Shown one piece after another: positions 1 through 11,366 of a DNA stretch of 64,000 bases; the stretch's first letter is position 1; each line of letters opens with the position of its first letter. Under the pieces are notes generated by a model that was not told the origin of the DNA, ran no database searches, and worked only from the letters and a program-made list of their open reading frames with translations. This DNA comes from Proteobacteria bacterium UBA7415 (GTDB taxonomy: Bacteria > Pseudomonadota > Gammaproteobacteria > Arenicellales > Arenicellaceae): the NCBI GenBank assembly GCA_002470515.1, contig DKML01000016.1:1-64000 (forward strand). Direction: 5' to 3'. Position numbers and translations under genes: made by a program.

Positions 1-260
1 GGCGAAGAAGCTTTCGGCTACCGCAATTGACAAGCCAGCTCTTGTTTAACCCTTGTCGAGATACCATTTTCGTTCAAATTAGTGATGAAAGAGCGCCTGC
101 CGCTATGGGCTGCCGGCATTGCGCACGGATGATTTAAGTTGATTGGTATGTCGGAAGATTTAACGTTGCTTAGGACGCAAATTAGAGCGTTTGAGGGGTG
201 GTTTTCAGTGAGCCTGAAGAGTTTGACTGCGAGCAAGTGTACGAGTGACATCTTGATCAT
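1..260 (-). pseudogene. remnant of a tyrosine recombinase (C-terminal fragment)
   Basis: The minus strand encodes about 30 residues that look like the catalytic C-terminal part of a tyrosine integrase: an AHSGRRSFITNL stretch (the H-x-x-R box), then NGISTRVKQELA, where family members continue with a GH pair and the nucleophile Tyr. Here the frame runs into a TAG at about position 18. A shifted frame just after ELA reads SIAVAES, which resembles the usual continuation, so a small deletion probably broke the gene. No core-binding domain or other catalytic residues are visible upstream. It lies behind an intact integrase near guaA, so it may be debris of an older insertion. The family match is by eye. 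Confidence 0.45.
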
Positions 261-280
261 AAGCCCTATTTTTTATGACC

Positions 281-601
281 CTAACTTATCGCTTCGTCTT
301 TGAGTTCATTCAGGTGTGCGAGCGCTTTTGAGATGATCTTTTGATCTCCCATCAACTCTGCCATCTTGTCGCCATTCATACGAACAAAGGTAGATGGGGT
401 ATCCAAAACATCTATTTCTAACGCTCTTTTGAAGTCGTTAATTACAGTTTCATTTTTTGAAGTCTTAACAAGCCATTCATATTCGTCCCATGTTGGATTT
501 GGCGATACAGCGATGGCGTATATTTTTCTTGCGATAGAACTGACACTTATTCTTGTGAGTGTTTGTCTTGGTCTTCTTTCTGTCATAGATGTATTTATCA
601 T
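281..601 (-). CDS. hypothetical protein of the guaA-linked element, 106 aa
   Basis: I do not recognise this small protein. It begins 19 nt after the integrase stop on the same strand, so the two are probably co-transcribed. The N-terminus is basic (TERRPRQTLTR), and the rest is mixed charged and soluble with no signal peptide or membrane segment. An ATG at about 586 (giving MTERRPRQ) is an alternative start. Base composition is AT-rich like the integrase and unlike guaA. Genes directly downstream of integrases are often excisionases or small regulators, but no helix-turn-helix could be assigned, so no function is proposed. Confidence 0.5.
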   Translation of the reverse strand: MINTSMTERRPRQTLTRISVSSIARKIYAIAVSPNPTWDEYEWLVKTSKNETVINDFKRALEIDVLDTPSTFVRMNGDKMAELMGDQKIISKALAHLNELKDEAIS

Positions 602-620
602 AAATTCTTAGTGCCTTAAT

Positions 621-1898
621 TTACTCCTCATACATAATTGCCATATTCCTTTCGCTGTTTCTTAAATTCGAGTGATAGTAAGTCTTCGTTATATGTTCAA
701 CCCCAGTTCCACAGTCTTTTGCTAATTGAACAATGTTTGCTCCATTGTTTACTCGCTTACTAATTCCATAATGCCTACAACTGTATAGTTCAAGTTTTCT
801 TTGTTTAGCATCTGTAATACCCACACCCACCAATACGTTTCCAAAGTGTGTTGTTAGTGCTCGTCTGTTTTTCCCGTGCCAATGACTTCCGTTATTTAGT
901 GTAAAAACAAAGTCATCGCCTTTAGTGTGCTTACTAATTTGTTTTAGTCTCTCAAAGTATTCGCCACCTCTCGCAATAAACACCCTGTCTTTTCTAACTT
1001 TGCTTGTTTCTCCTTCAACAATAATTTCAGCCCATTTGTAATCGTCGTTTTCATATACTTTTACATTCTTCCATTTCAGCCCAAACAACTCTCCACTTCT
1101 CATCATTGTGTTTGCTTGTATTAGAAACAAATGTCTAAACAACTGCCTTTCAAAAGCCTTATCTTCAGCTAACTTATCTGCTTTGATTTGTTTTGCTGAA
1201 CAATAACTGCGTAGCCACTTACAAATATTCGCGTATTCCTCATCTGTAAATGTTTTACGCCTCATTGCTTCTGCTTCAGTGCCAACTATTTTTATCGTTG
1301 GATGTAAAAACTTCTCTGTGTTGTGTAGCCCTTCGTCATAAGCCCACTTACAAAAATGATTGATAGTACTTAACTCATTACGAAGTGTTTGATTAGACGC
1401 TCCTTTGCCTAAACGAAATTGTTGATAGTCGTATATTGTTTTTTTACCCAACGTATCTAATCGGTGTTCGGTATTTATTGTTGGGTACTTTGTAAGCCAC
1501 TTAATATGACTTTTGATGGTGCTAAGTCTTCCTTCAGTAATTCTTTTAGCCAACACATCTTTTGCTCTGTGTTCTAAATACAGCTCAATTGCTTTGTACA
1601 AAGTTGGGCTAAACAGACTCTTACCTTCTGTCATTTTCACAAAGGCTACTGCGTGTTCTATTTTTGCTCTTTCTTTTGCTGTTTCAAAGTTCTTCGTTCT
1701 TAAACTTTTTTGATGATATTTCCTATGCCCTTCCACGCGCATACGCATCTGCCAATTGCCACCACTATTTGAAGTAGTGAAAATTGTTACCTCGCCATCG
1801 CAAAGTGTGTGTTTGTTTTTGTAGAAGCCAGAGTTGTTTTGTTGATTTGGTATTAGTTTTTTATTTACAAAATCAACTTTCAAGATTGCTTGTTCCAT
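621..1898 (-). CDS. tyrosine recombinase / integrase, guaA-adjacent
   Basis: Site-specific recombinase of the phage integrase family, 425 aa, a normal full length. A core-binding helical domain spans about residues 95-200. The catalytic domain shows the first Arg in MMRSGEL (R267), the second box in YSCRHYG (R375-H376, with Tyr in place of the first His of HxxR) and the nucleophile in KTYYHS (Tyr407, possibly Tyr408). The usual GH pair before the nucleophile reads GT. The start is supported by AAAGGA about 9 nt upstream, with a TATAAT-like -10 element at 1926-1931. The gene is visibly AT-rich and sits 211 nt from the end of guaA, which points to an integrated element whose remainder lies left of the window. 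It appears intact. Confidence 0.9.
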   Translation of the reverse strand: MEQAILKVDFVNKKLIPNQQNNSGFYKNKHTLCDGEVTIFTTSNSGGNWQMRMRVEGHRKYHQKSLRTKNFETAKERAKIEHAVAFVKMTEGKSLFSPTLYKAIELYLEHRAKDVLAKRITEGRLSTIKSHIKWLTKYPTINTEHRLDTLGKKTIYDYQQFRLGKGASNQTLRNELSTINHFCKWAYDEGLHNTEKFLHPTIKIVGTEAEAMRRKTFTDEEYANICKWLRSYCSAKQIKADKLAEDKAFERQLFRHLFLIQANTMMRSGELFGLKWKNVKVYENDDYKWAEIIVEGETSKVRKDRVFIARGGEYFERLKQISKHTKGDDFVFTLNNGSHWHGKNRRALTTHFGNVLVGVGITDAKQRKLELYSCRHYGISKRVNNGANIVQLAKDCGTGVEHITKTYYHSNLRNSERNMAIMYEE

Positions 1899-2010
1899 TT
1901 ATCTATTCCTTTTGTTTAATAACTTATTATATCAAGCAAAAGGAAGGCACCATCTTCAAGTAATCAGTATTTTATACTTGATATACTTATGAAGTGCAAT
2001 AGTAGCAGAA

Positions 2011-2071
2011 CTTCACAACAATGTTTACAACAAAGACGAAGGAATGCGTCTTTACAACAACTTTACAACAA
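2011..2071 (+). repeat. direct repeats TTTACAACAA, possible integrase arm sites
   Basis: Three exact copies of TTTACAACAA lie at 2024-2033, 2051-2060 and 2062-2071, all in one orientation. A related CTTCACAACAA lies at 2011-2021. The last two copies are one helical turn apart (11 nt). Short direct repeats flanking a core site are typical arm-type binding sites of tyrosine integrases, and these lie between the integrase gene and the guaA 3' end. The repeats are seen directly; their role is inferred. Confidence 0.55.
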
Positions 2072-2109
2072 GGGAAATAACGTAGGTATGCGGGTTGTAG
2101 GGCGTGTTA

Positions 2110-3654
2110 TTACTCCCACTCTATAGTAGCAGGCGGTTTGCTAGAAATATCGTAGGTGACTCGGCTGATACCGCGAACTTCGTTAATAATTCGGTTGGAT
2201 ATATGCGCGAGCAAATCATAGGGTAATGGTGCCCATGTTGCCGTCATAAAGTCTATGGTCTGGACTGCACGAAGCGCGACTACGTAATCGTAAGCTCTAT
2301 TATCGCCGACAACTCCAACCGACTTGACTGGAAGAAACACAGCAAACGCTTGAGACGTTTTCGCGTACCAGCCGGAGCGGTAGAGCTCTTCCATGAAGAT
2401 AGCATCCGCCAAACGCAACACATCGGCATACTCTTTTTTAACTTTACCTAATATACGGACCCCTAAACCTGGGCCAGGAAACGGGTGGCGCATGATCATT
2501 TTTTCAGGCAAGCCTAGCTCCAATCCAATCTTGCGAACTTCGTCCTTAAACAGTTCACGCAAAGGCTCTAGTAACTCAAATGTCATATCGTCGGGTAGGC
2601 CTCCAACATTATGGTGAGACTTAATGACCTGGGCTTTGCCTGTTTTAGACGCCGCTGACTCGATAACATCAGGGTAAATCGTACCCTGCGCTAACCATTT
2701 TGCATCGCTGATTTTGTCGGCCTCTTCTTGGAATATTTCGACAAATACTCGTCCAATAATCTTTCTCTTGGTCTCCGGGTCGTCATGCCCAGCTAACTCA
2801 TTGAGGAATCTTTCTTCGGCATCAACTCGAATTACTTTTACGCCCATATTTTCGGCGAAAGTCCGCATAACTTCATCACCCTCATTAAGGCGAAGCAAGC
2901 CATTATCAACAAAAATACACGTTAACTGATCACCTATGGCTTGATGTAAAAGCCCAGCGACGACTGACGAGTCAACACCACCGCTTAATCCTAAAATGAC
3001 GTGATCGGTACCCACTACTTCGCGTGCATGCGCAACACTGTCATCAATAATGTTTTGCGCCGTCCAACTGTTTCCGCAACCGCAGATATCATGAACAAAG
3101 CGGCTCAACAGCTGCTCACCGAACTCAGAATGAGTGACTTCGGGGTGAAACTGTACTCCGTAGAATCCGCGTTTTTCATCCGCTATAGCGCAAAGTGGGG
3201 CGTTACCTGAACTGCCGATTACGCTAAAACCACAAGGGACTTCAGTCACTTTATCGCCGTGACTCATCCAGACATTTTGCTCTGCGACATCGATCAAACG
3301 ATTCGGCTGGTTTAGCTTAACCATGGCGTGGCCAAACTCTCTTTTTTCGGAGGTCGAAACCTTGCCGCCAAGCATTTCTGCTATGCACTGTAAGCCGTAA
3401 CAGATGCCTAGTATTGGAACCCCAAGCGAATAGATCTCTTGCGGCGGTCTAGGCGTGTGCGACTCAGTGACACTAGAAGGGCCACCAGAAAAAATAACGC
3501 CTGAAGGCGCAAATGATTTGATGGTGTCTATGTCGTTATCGTATGCCCAGATTTCACAATAGACACCCAGTTCTCGGACTCGACGCCCAATCAATTGCGT
3601 GTACTGCGATCCAAAATCTAAAATAAGAATACGATCGGCGTGGATATCAACCAT
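2110..3654 (-). CDS. guaA: GMP synthase (glutamine-hydrolysing)
   Basis: Converts XMP to GMP using ATP and glutamine, the last step of guanine nucleotide synthesis, in the cytosol. 514 aa, close to the usual 515-525. The N-terminal class I glutamine amidotransferase domain has nucleophile Cys85 (ILGICYG) and the His170/Glu172 pair (VQFHPEV). The ATP-pyrophosphatase domain carries the P-loop SGGVDSS at 224-230, and the C-terminal dimerisation domain ends in IEWE, as is typical. It follows guaB by 59 nt in a guaBA operon. Its 3' end is a known integration target for genomic islands, and an integrase lies next to it here with the reading frame preserved. Confidence 0.98.
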   Translation of the reverse strand: MVDIHADRILILDFGSQYTQLIGRRVRELGVYCEIWAYDNDIDTIKSFAPSGVIFSGGPSSVTESHTPRPPQEIYSLGVPILGICYGLQCIAEMLGGKVSTSEKREFGHAMVKLNQPNRLIDVAEQNVWMSHGDKVTEVPCGFSVIGSSGNAPLCAIADEKRGFYGVQFHPEVTHSEFGEQLLSRFVHDICGCGNSWTAQNIIDDSVAHAREVVGTDHVILGLSGGVDSSVVAGLLHQAIGDQLTCIFVDNGLLRLNEGDEVMRTFAENMGVKVIRVDAEERFLNELAGHDDPETKRKIIGRVFVEIFQEEADKISDAKWLAQGTIYPDVIESAASKTGKAQVIKSHHNVGGLPDDMTFELLEPLRELFKDEVRKIGLELGLPEKMIMRHPFPGPGLGVRILGKVKKEYADVLRLADAIFMEELYRSGWYAKTSQAFAVFLPVKSVGVVGDNRAYDYVVALRAVQTIDFMTATWAPLPYDLLAHISNRIINEVRGISRVTYDISSKPPATIEWE

Positions 3655-3713
3655 GTTAGTTTCCCAGCTGAGATTTAGGCGAAAAGTTCGCGCTCGCCAC
3701 TTAAGTGGCTGAT

Positions 3714-5205
<1,492 letters not shown>

Positions 5206-5408
5206 CTAAGCGCGGGCATCCAATTAATATTTTTTAGTTATGATGGATATTCAATTCCAAATTTTTATGGCCTTTTTATGAGGTTTCTGACGCAAAACGA
5301 TAACGTCAAACTGTGCTATATAGACCACGCAATAGACATTTGCCTAAATTTGAACGCTATTAAAGTCATATTAACTAGCCGTTTGACGTACGACCGAGTC
5401 TACTTACT

Positions 5409-6860
5409 TTATTTGGGCACTTTCAATATTTTTAGGGTGTTGGTGTTCCCATCTACCCCAACCACATCGCCGTAAGTAACCGCGACATAGTCTCCTGGGG
5501 CCACATCAACCTCATTACGCATGTATTGGATAATTTCCATTAACTGATCATTACGTTGAGACTCGTGCGGCAAATGCGCTGGAATAACTCCTTTATAAAG
5601 CGCTACAGCGTTCAATGTCGCTTGTTTAGATGACATAGCCACCAGCGGCAAATGAGTCTTAATACGCGACATCCAGAGCGCCGTGCTGCCCGATTCAGTC
5701 AGACACGCAATAGCCTTAACTTTGCGAAAATGATTGGCAAGGTACATTGAAGCCATCGCGATCGATTCATCCACGAGTTCGAACTCCATTTCCACACGAT
5801 GTTTCGAAACTTGTGTAATTACATTTTTCTCAGTAGCAATTACGACATCGTAGACAGTTTTTACTACTTCAACTGGATATTTACCCACGGCCGTCTCACC
5901 CGACAACATTACGGCGTCGGCATAGTCGAACACAGCATTGGCAATATCACTTACCTCTGCTCTAGTAGGAACGGGATTCTCGATCATGCTCTCTACCATT
6001 TGCGTAGCGACAATAACCGGCTTATTAAGGCGTCTAGCTCGCTCAACAATAAGCTTTTGTACTGATGTTACCGACTCAAACCCAATCTCAACAGCTAGGT
6101 CACCGCGAGCGACCATGACACCTTCGCAACTGTTAATCATTCCATCGATAGCATCTTGGTTGGCAACAACCTCAGCCCGCTCAAGCTTTGCTATTAGTTT
6201 TGCTGATGAACCTATGTAATCAAGCATCGCGCGCGCATCTTCCATATCTTGCGGGCAACAAGGGAACGAGACACACAAGTAATCCAGCTCTTGCTCAGCC
6301 GCAAAAGCCATATCCTTTTTATCTTTTGTAGTTAAGGCGTCTTCAGCAAGTCCGCCACCCTTTAAGTTGAGACCCTTGCGCGACGACAAATGATTGCCTG
6401 CAATTACTTTGGTAACAATTCTTTCCCCTTGAATTGCAGTTACCTCTAATTGCACACGACCGTCATCAAGCATAAGAACCCTGCCCGGTTCACAACTGCT
6501 GGCTAAAGTCTTGCACACATAGCTAACTCCGTCAGGGCTACCGGCCTCATCAGGAATGCTCGAATCGAGAACAATCTCCTGTCCTATTTCGAGGTCAAAA
6601 CCATCTCCGACTATTGAGCCAATCCGTATTTTAGGTCCTTGCAAATCGCCGAGAATCGCCACACTTTGCTTAAGCTCAGCAGCAACAGCTCGGATATTAT
6701 TAATTGCCTCAAGGTGAGACTCATGACTACCGTGCGAAAAATTGATCCTAAACACCCCACACCCATTTGAGATTAGGTCGGCAACAACCTTTTTGCTCGA
6801 TGAAGCAGGGCCTATAGTGGCTATAATTTTTGTGCGGTTATGCTTAAGAATTGGATTCAA
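5409..6860 (-). CDS. pyk: pyruvate kinase
   Basis: Transfers phosphate from phosphoenolpyruvate to ADP, the last step of glycolysis. 483 aa, in the range of bacterial PykA/PykF proteins. The N-terminus TKIIATIGPASSS and the barrel segments with GDLQGPKIRIG and MVARGDLAVEIG are family hallmarks, as is the Mg/K-binding and catalytic region around ATQMVESM. The C-terminal allosteric domain follows (TESGSTALWMSR). The gene stands alone between surA and guaB on the same strand. Whether it is the F or A isozyme cannot be decided by eye. Confidence 0.97.
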   Translation of the reverse strand: MNPILKHNRTKIIATIGPASSSKKVVADLISNGCGVFRINFSHGSHESHLEAINNIRAVAAELKQSVAILGDLQGPKIRIGSIVGDGFDLEIGQEIVLDSSIPDEAGSPDGVSYVCKTLASSCEPGRVLMLDDGRVQLEVTAIQGERIVTKVIAGNHLSSRKGLNLKGGGLAEDALTTKDKKDMAFAAEQELDYLCVSFPCCPQDMEDARAMLDYIGSSAKLIAKLERAEVVANQDAIDGMINSCEGVMVARGDLAVEIGFESVTSVQKLIVERARRLNKPVIVATQMVESMIENPVPTRAEVSDIANAVFDYADAVMLSGETAVGKYPVEVVKTVYDVVIATEKNVITQVSKHRVEMEFELVDESIAMASMYLANHFRKVKAIACLTESGSTALWMSRIKTHLPLVAMSSKQATLNAVALYKGVIPAHLPHESQRNDQLMEIIQYMRNEVDVAPGDYVAVTYGDVVGVDGNTNTLKILKVPK

Positions 6861-6975
6861 GTGACTACCTCAGTCGATATATAAATACGGAATGCGTCTG
6901 AGCTTCAGGCACATTCATCATTAGTTTTGTATGGCGACAACGCGCGCCTCGAGTTTTCGGCAACTAGATTTTACT

Positions 6976-7130
6976 TGTGCCTACGCATTTAAGTGCTTAT
7001 AGCTTAGTAAGTGCCTACAGCCGTATAAAGTGCCTACAGCCGTATAAAGTGCCTACAGCCGTATAAAAGTGCCTACAGCCCTATAAAGTGCCTACAGCCC
7101 TATAAAGTGTACGGCCTCATAAAGGGCCTA
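6976..7130. repeat. 19-bp tandem repeat array upstream of pyk
   Basis: Five near-identical head-to-tail copies of GTGCCTACAGCCGTATAAA begin at 7011, 7030, 7049, 7069 and 7088. The third has one extra A, and the last two read CCC for CCG. Degenerate copies flank them on both sides (GTGCTTATAGCTTAGTAA near 6993 and GTGTACGGCCTCATAAA at 7107). The array sits between the surA stop and the pyk start. The remainder of the 6861-7303 gap shows no gene; the pyk promoter must lie in or near this region. Confidence 0.9.
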
Positions 7131-7303
7131 CAAATCGCACGTACATTCATTCCAGCACATATTACGATATTATTTGAGTGGACTTCTTCTCAGCTTTTGT
7201 TGCTCGTTCGAATAGATATAACAATGTCGTACTTTGCGTCACTCATCAACCAAAAAACGTATAGCCCCAGAGAGAATGAGCCAGGGTATATGCTTTGTTC
7301 GCT

Positions 7304-8620
7304 CTACGATTCAGTCGGTGCAACAACATGTTCAATATAGGCCTGGTCTCTGAGCTGTCTAACCCATTGACTAAATTCTCGGTCGGCTCTTTGTCTGCGC
7401 AATATGTTATCAGCACGCATTCGCATCATTTCTTCAGTAATATTTTTTTGGCGACGATCTTCAACCATAACAATATGTTCTCCAAACTGGCTTGAGAAAG
7501 GTTGTGATATTTCATTTAATGGTAAAGAAATCATCACATCTTCAAACTCTCGCACCATATCGCCAGGTGTTACCCAGCCCAAACTTCCACCCGCTGACGC
7601 TGAAACCGCGTCGTCAGAATGGATTCTGGCAAGTTGGGAAAAAAGTTCGCCCCCCAATGCACGTTCGCGCAACGCGCGCAACTTCTTAGCCGCCTGAGCT
7701 CTTGCAACTTCGGTGTTGGCAGAAATCAAGATATGCGTCGCTTTATGCTGAATAATTTCAGTACGCTCACCTTGCAAATCCATCAATTTCAAAATATGTA
7801 AACCATTTGCAGATTCAAGCACTTTAGTCACACCGCCGACAGGCGTATCGGCCAGTGCTGTTACAAACACTTCTGGTAACTGCTCAGGTCGTCTCCAACC
7901 CATAACGCCGCCTGATTGCGCGTCATTTCCTTCTGAATATTGCGCCACCGCGGCAGCAAAGTCTCCAGTTTCTACAATCTCTTGACGAACCCGCTCTGCT
8001 TTGACCGCGTTTACAACAGGGTCTTTTATCAACAAGTGCGCCACTTGATATTGAACGTCATTCATACGACTACCGTTAACGGCTAAAAAGCCATCAATCT
8101 CATAATCAGGCACTATCACTCGTGCTCTCGCATAGTAGTCACGCAAGCGTGACAGTGCGATCGTATCTTTTAGAGTTGCGCGAAAATCAGTCAATGTTTG
8201 TCCATCCGCAACTAAGCTTTTAATAAACTGTTCCATGCTAAGATTTTGCTGCTCAACAAAACGCTGCACGCCAAAGTCGATTTCATCTTCGCTTGGCTCT
8301 AAATCTCGACGTTCGGCCTCTTGCATCTGCAAACGGTCCGATATCATACCTTCCAGAACATTTTCAGCGAACTCTGGTGGAAGCTCGCTTTCAGGTTGAT
8401 CCATCTCGGCCAACAAAGCTCGCTTTCGTATTTCGAACTCTGATTGAGTAATCACGTCTTCGTTAACGATAACGAGAACGCGGTCGTCAAAGTCATTGAT
8501 CAAGGCCTGACCTTGGTCTTGTTCCGGGGCTTGTGCGTAAGTCAGCGCCGTGCACAAGGTTATGAGACCCGCGAGTACGGTTCTCAGCATCTTCGCGCTG
8601 TTAGAGGTTGTGTGTTTCAT
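7304..8620 (-). CDS. surA: periplasmic chaperone / peptidyl-prolyl isomerase SurA
   Basis: Escorts unfolded outer-membrane proteins, including LptD, across the periplasm. The ATG at 8620 is chosen over an upstream TTG at 8650 because it directly begins a signal peptide (MKHTTSNSAKMLRTVLAG, cleavage near TYAQA). 438 aa, usual size. The SurA N-domain comes first, then two parvulin domains (about residues 175-270 and 290-385; motifs VAHLLI, SGGVMGWRRP and THILI, AGGSLGWVTPG), then a C-terminal helix. It lies directly downstream of lptD on the same strand, the conserved gammaproteobacterial arrangement. The usual pdxA partner is absent and pyk follows instead. Confidence 0.97.
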   Translation of the reverse strand: MKHTTSNSAKMLRTVLAGLITLCTALTYAQAPEQDQGQALINDFDDRVLVIVNEDVITQSEFEIRKRALLAEMDQPESELPPEFAENVLEGMISDRLQMQEAERRDLEPSEDEIDFGVQRFVEQQNLSMEQFIKSLVADGQTLTDFRATLKDTIALSRLRDYYARARVIVPDYEIDGFLAVNGSRMNDVQYQVAHLLIKDPVVNAVKAERVRQEIVETGDFAAAVAQYSEGNDAQSGGVMGWRRPEQLPEVFVTALADTPVGGVTKVLESANGLHILKLMDLQGERTEIIQHKATHILISANTEVARAQAAKKLRALRERALGGELFSQLARIHSDDAVSASAGGSLGWVTPGDMVREFEDVMISLPLNEISQPFSSQFGEHIVMVEDRRQKNITEEMMRMRADNILRRQRADREFSQWVRQLRDQAYIEHVVAPTES

Positions 8621-8739
8621 GATTGGTAAAAATATCCTAAATGAGCGCAACGACCTGCGCGATCAACCCCAAAGGGGTATTCCAATAATGCGTCTAGACT
8701 AACCGTCTTGGAGCAATTGGGATAATTGATTAATAAAGT

Positions 8740-11016
8740 TTAAAGACCGGCGCGAAAGCTTCCGAGCGTAGTCAGCTCAAGCTCTACGAAAACAGCTGAA
8801 CGTTTTTCTTCAATATTCCGATTTTGTAAACGTTCTTGTCCGACCACTCTCAACTTCCAGCAGCAACTGTTGTATTCAACGCCTAAACGGGTGTAAAGAC
8901 TCTCGGAGTCTTCGATCGAATAACGCTCATCGGCAAATATCTGCCAGCGGTCAGACAGAGGCCAAGTAGCACTTAAGGTCAACTGATCTACCGCACGATT
9001 GCCAAACAATGAATAGTAGTATCCTACCTGAACGCGTTTACGGTCATCATCTTTAGGCTCGTAACCAAAGGATAAACGCGCGTTTCGTATCTCGCTCTCA
9101 TCGTGGTCGTATTGTACGAACGCATAGGTCGTCCAAGCACCTTTAGACTCTGTGCGAATTTCTGCAAGCAGATCTCCAGCACCAGACTCAATCACCTGAT
9201 TTGCGTTTATGTTCTGTTCCAAGTCATCAAGAATATAGATCTGACCGACGCTAAAGCGCAATCGCTCATCACCTGACTGATTATCGATCAAGCGAGAAGT
9301 AAGACCAAATGTAACCTGATTTGTATCGCCCACTCTATCTTCGCCATAAAAGCGGCTTTCTCGATAAATATTATTGAAGTTGTTGAAATTTAAAGGAGCG
9401 GTATCAAAAATTGGCACGTCACTTTGATCTTCTTCTGGCGCATAAACATAATAAACACGGGGCTCTAAGGTATGTAATACGTCTTCGCCCAACCAAGAGC
9501 TATTTTTCTCAAGGTAAACCCCAGCATCAACACTGAAAATAGGGACGGTAAAACTAGGACTATCTTCAATCCCAGCTGCGACATTATCTAAACTATAGCT
9601 GCGGTGATGCAGAGATACACGCGGTTTTACGAAGCCCCAAATATTTTCAAAGGGGACTTCGACATATGGGGTGAATGCAGTGCGTGTTCCCTCTAACCTA
9701 TTCTCAGCTGAGAAATCCGTGTAGCTCGCATACACCCCCATTCTTGAATCAAGAGGTCCGCGTGGCAAGTTAGTTGAAAATGTGACAGAGGGCTTTCTCT
9801 CGTAAGGGGTGGCTCTATTTAATAATAATTCATCAATAACTTGATATTCATTTGCTCTAACACCAATACGAAAATATTCATGCGAATAGTCCAAACGCGC
9901 ATCCCTTGGGACGTACGATGAACTGAACAAGCCTACATCATCGCGCAAGTCATCAAAATATTCTGTGTCTGACACATCGTTGTAGTTGACACGCAGCGAT
10001 AGGTTATCTGTGAGGAGTCGTCCGTAGCGCACCGTCAACATATCTCGATCATCACCAAAGATGTCATCACTTGGCAAATACTCTCCATAGACTAAGGCCG
10101 AAGATCTCTCATCTGCATAGCGATACTCGCCTGCCATTTGCAATCCGCGATTGCTGTACAAACGTGGTGTTATCGTTGCATCTTGGTTGGGAGCGATATT
10201 CCAATACCACGGCACTTCGACAATAGTCCCTGACTCTTCGTCCGAACCAATACCCGGAATCAATAAGCCTGTTTTACGTTGATCATCTAAAGGGAAAGAA
10301 AGATAAGGGCTGTAAAAAATAGGCACGCCCATGAAACGAACTGTTGCACCACGTGCTGTACCAATGCCACTGATTCGATCTAACTCTAGATCCCGTGCGC
10401 TTATAATGACATCGTCATTACCCTCTGCGCAGGTCGTGTATCTTGCATTTTCGAGAGTTACTAAACCTTGGCCTTCCAAATTAACCGTATCAGCTGAACC
10501 TCGTGCAGCAATCACAACTGTATCTACCCCATCGGCACTACTTAATCCAGATGCCAACTTAAACTGGGTATCACTGAGCACACCGATTTGTGTCGGTGCA
10601 TGAACATCAATTGCGCTACTGCTGAGATAATCACCCGCTGGCGAAATCATTTCCACATTACCCGTCGCAACCACGCGCTCGTTAGCACGGTAATATTCCA
10701 AACGGTCCGCCACGATAGTTTGACGCCCTTGTGACACCTCGGCATCGCCTTCAAGAACAACAAGGTCTTCGTCTTCGGCCTGCATGTTGTCAGCTTCGAG
10801 GGATATTGGGTACAGCCCATCTTTGTTAGGCTTTGCAGCGGGAGATGCAAACTCCAAAGTAGATGGAGAACAGACACAGTTAGTTCCTTTACAAGCAGCG
10901 TAAGCATTAGAGCTCAGTAAACTGAGGCATAGCATTCCGCTTATAATCACCAGAACCTTAATTGAATAAACATTCAATCTGGCGCCGACAGACTTTCTTA
11001 AATCATTGATATACAT
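8740..11016 (-). CDS. lptD: LPS-assembly protein LptD
   Basis: Outer-membrane beta-barrel that, with LptE, inserts lipopolysaccharide into the outer leaflet. The ATG at 11016 is preferred to one at 11142 because it has AAGGTGA about 7 nt upstream and starts a signal peptide ending at SSNAYA. 758 aa. An N-terminal OstA/LptA-like periplasmic domain contains LEADNMQAED and an EYYRANERVVATGNVE segment, followed by a barrel with many YGRL/FSVG-type strands. The Cys pattern (CKGTNCVC near the N-terminus, an adjacent Cys pair in NSCCWKL near the end) matches LptD, which needs long-range disulfides. It is upstream of surA, its chaperone. Confidence 0.97.
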   Translation of the reverse strand: MYINDLRKSVGARLNVYSIKVLVIISGMLCLSLLSSNAYAACKGTNCVCSPSTLEFASPAAKPNKDGLYPISLEADNMQAEDEDLVVLEGDAEVSQGRQTIVADRLEYYRANERVVATGNVEMISPAGDYLSSSAIDVHAPTQIGVLSDTQFKLASGLSSADGVDTVVIAARGSADTVNLEGQGLVTLENARYTTCAEGNDDVIISARDLELDRISGIGTARGATVRFMGVPIFYSPYLSFPLDDQRKTGLLIPGIGSDEESGTIVEVPWYWNIAPNQDATITPRLYSNRGLQMAGEYRYADERSSALVYGEYLPSDDIFGDDRDMLTVRYGRLLTDNLSLRVNYNDVSDTEYFDDLRDDVGLFSSSYVPRDARLDYSHEYFRIGVRANEYQVIDELLLNRATPYERKPSVTFSTNLPRGPLDSRMGVYASYTDFSAENRLEGTRTAFTPYVEVPFENIWGFVKPRVSLHHRSYSLDNVAAGIEDSPSFTVPIFSVDAGVYLEKNSSWLGEDVLHTLEPRVYYVYAPEEDQSDVPIFDTAPLNFNNFNNIYRESRFYGEDRVGDTNQVTFGLTSRLIDNQSGDERLRFSVGQIYILDDLEQNINANQVIESGAGDLLAEIRTESKGAWTTYAFVQYDHDESEIRNARLSFGYEPKDDDRKRVQVGYYYSLFGNRAVDQLTLSATWPLSDRWQIFADERYSIEDSESLYTRLGVEYNSCCWKLRVVGQERLQNRNIEEKRSAVFVELELTTLGSFRAGL

Positions 11017-11366
11017 AGAAAAATCACCTTTTACACCGTCGTAACAACCGGCTATTCGCCTAGACGCTGAGAATGTATTACGAATGACGCTTGGAGCTGA
11101 CTTGAGCTTAGCTGAATAGGAAATGACAAAGGGTGCGCGCATAGATTAAATCCTCGACCGAAAACTTGGCTTAATGGAAATGTATTTTTATAGTCAGGTT
11201 ATTATAGTGCATGTAAGCGCTAATGACTAAGACAACAGCGCAGTAGATAGGGCTTTTATTCCTGATGCAAATCAGCCAGACTTCGGCCTCGGCATTTTGT
11301 ATCTAACTTCAAGTGCCGAACGACCGAAATGTTGGCATCAACAAAAGCATTATTGTGTGTGTAATT

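Noticed and set aside
5278..5475. 65-codon frame upstream of guaB
   Set aside because: Overlaps the pyk 3' end in antisense and shows no protein features.
6976..7130. CRISPR array
   Set aside because: The 19-bp units are head to tail with no spacers, and no cas genes are nearby.
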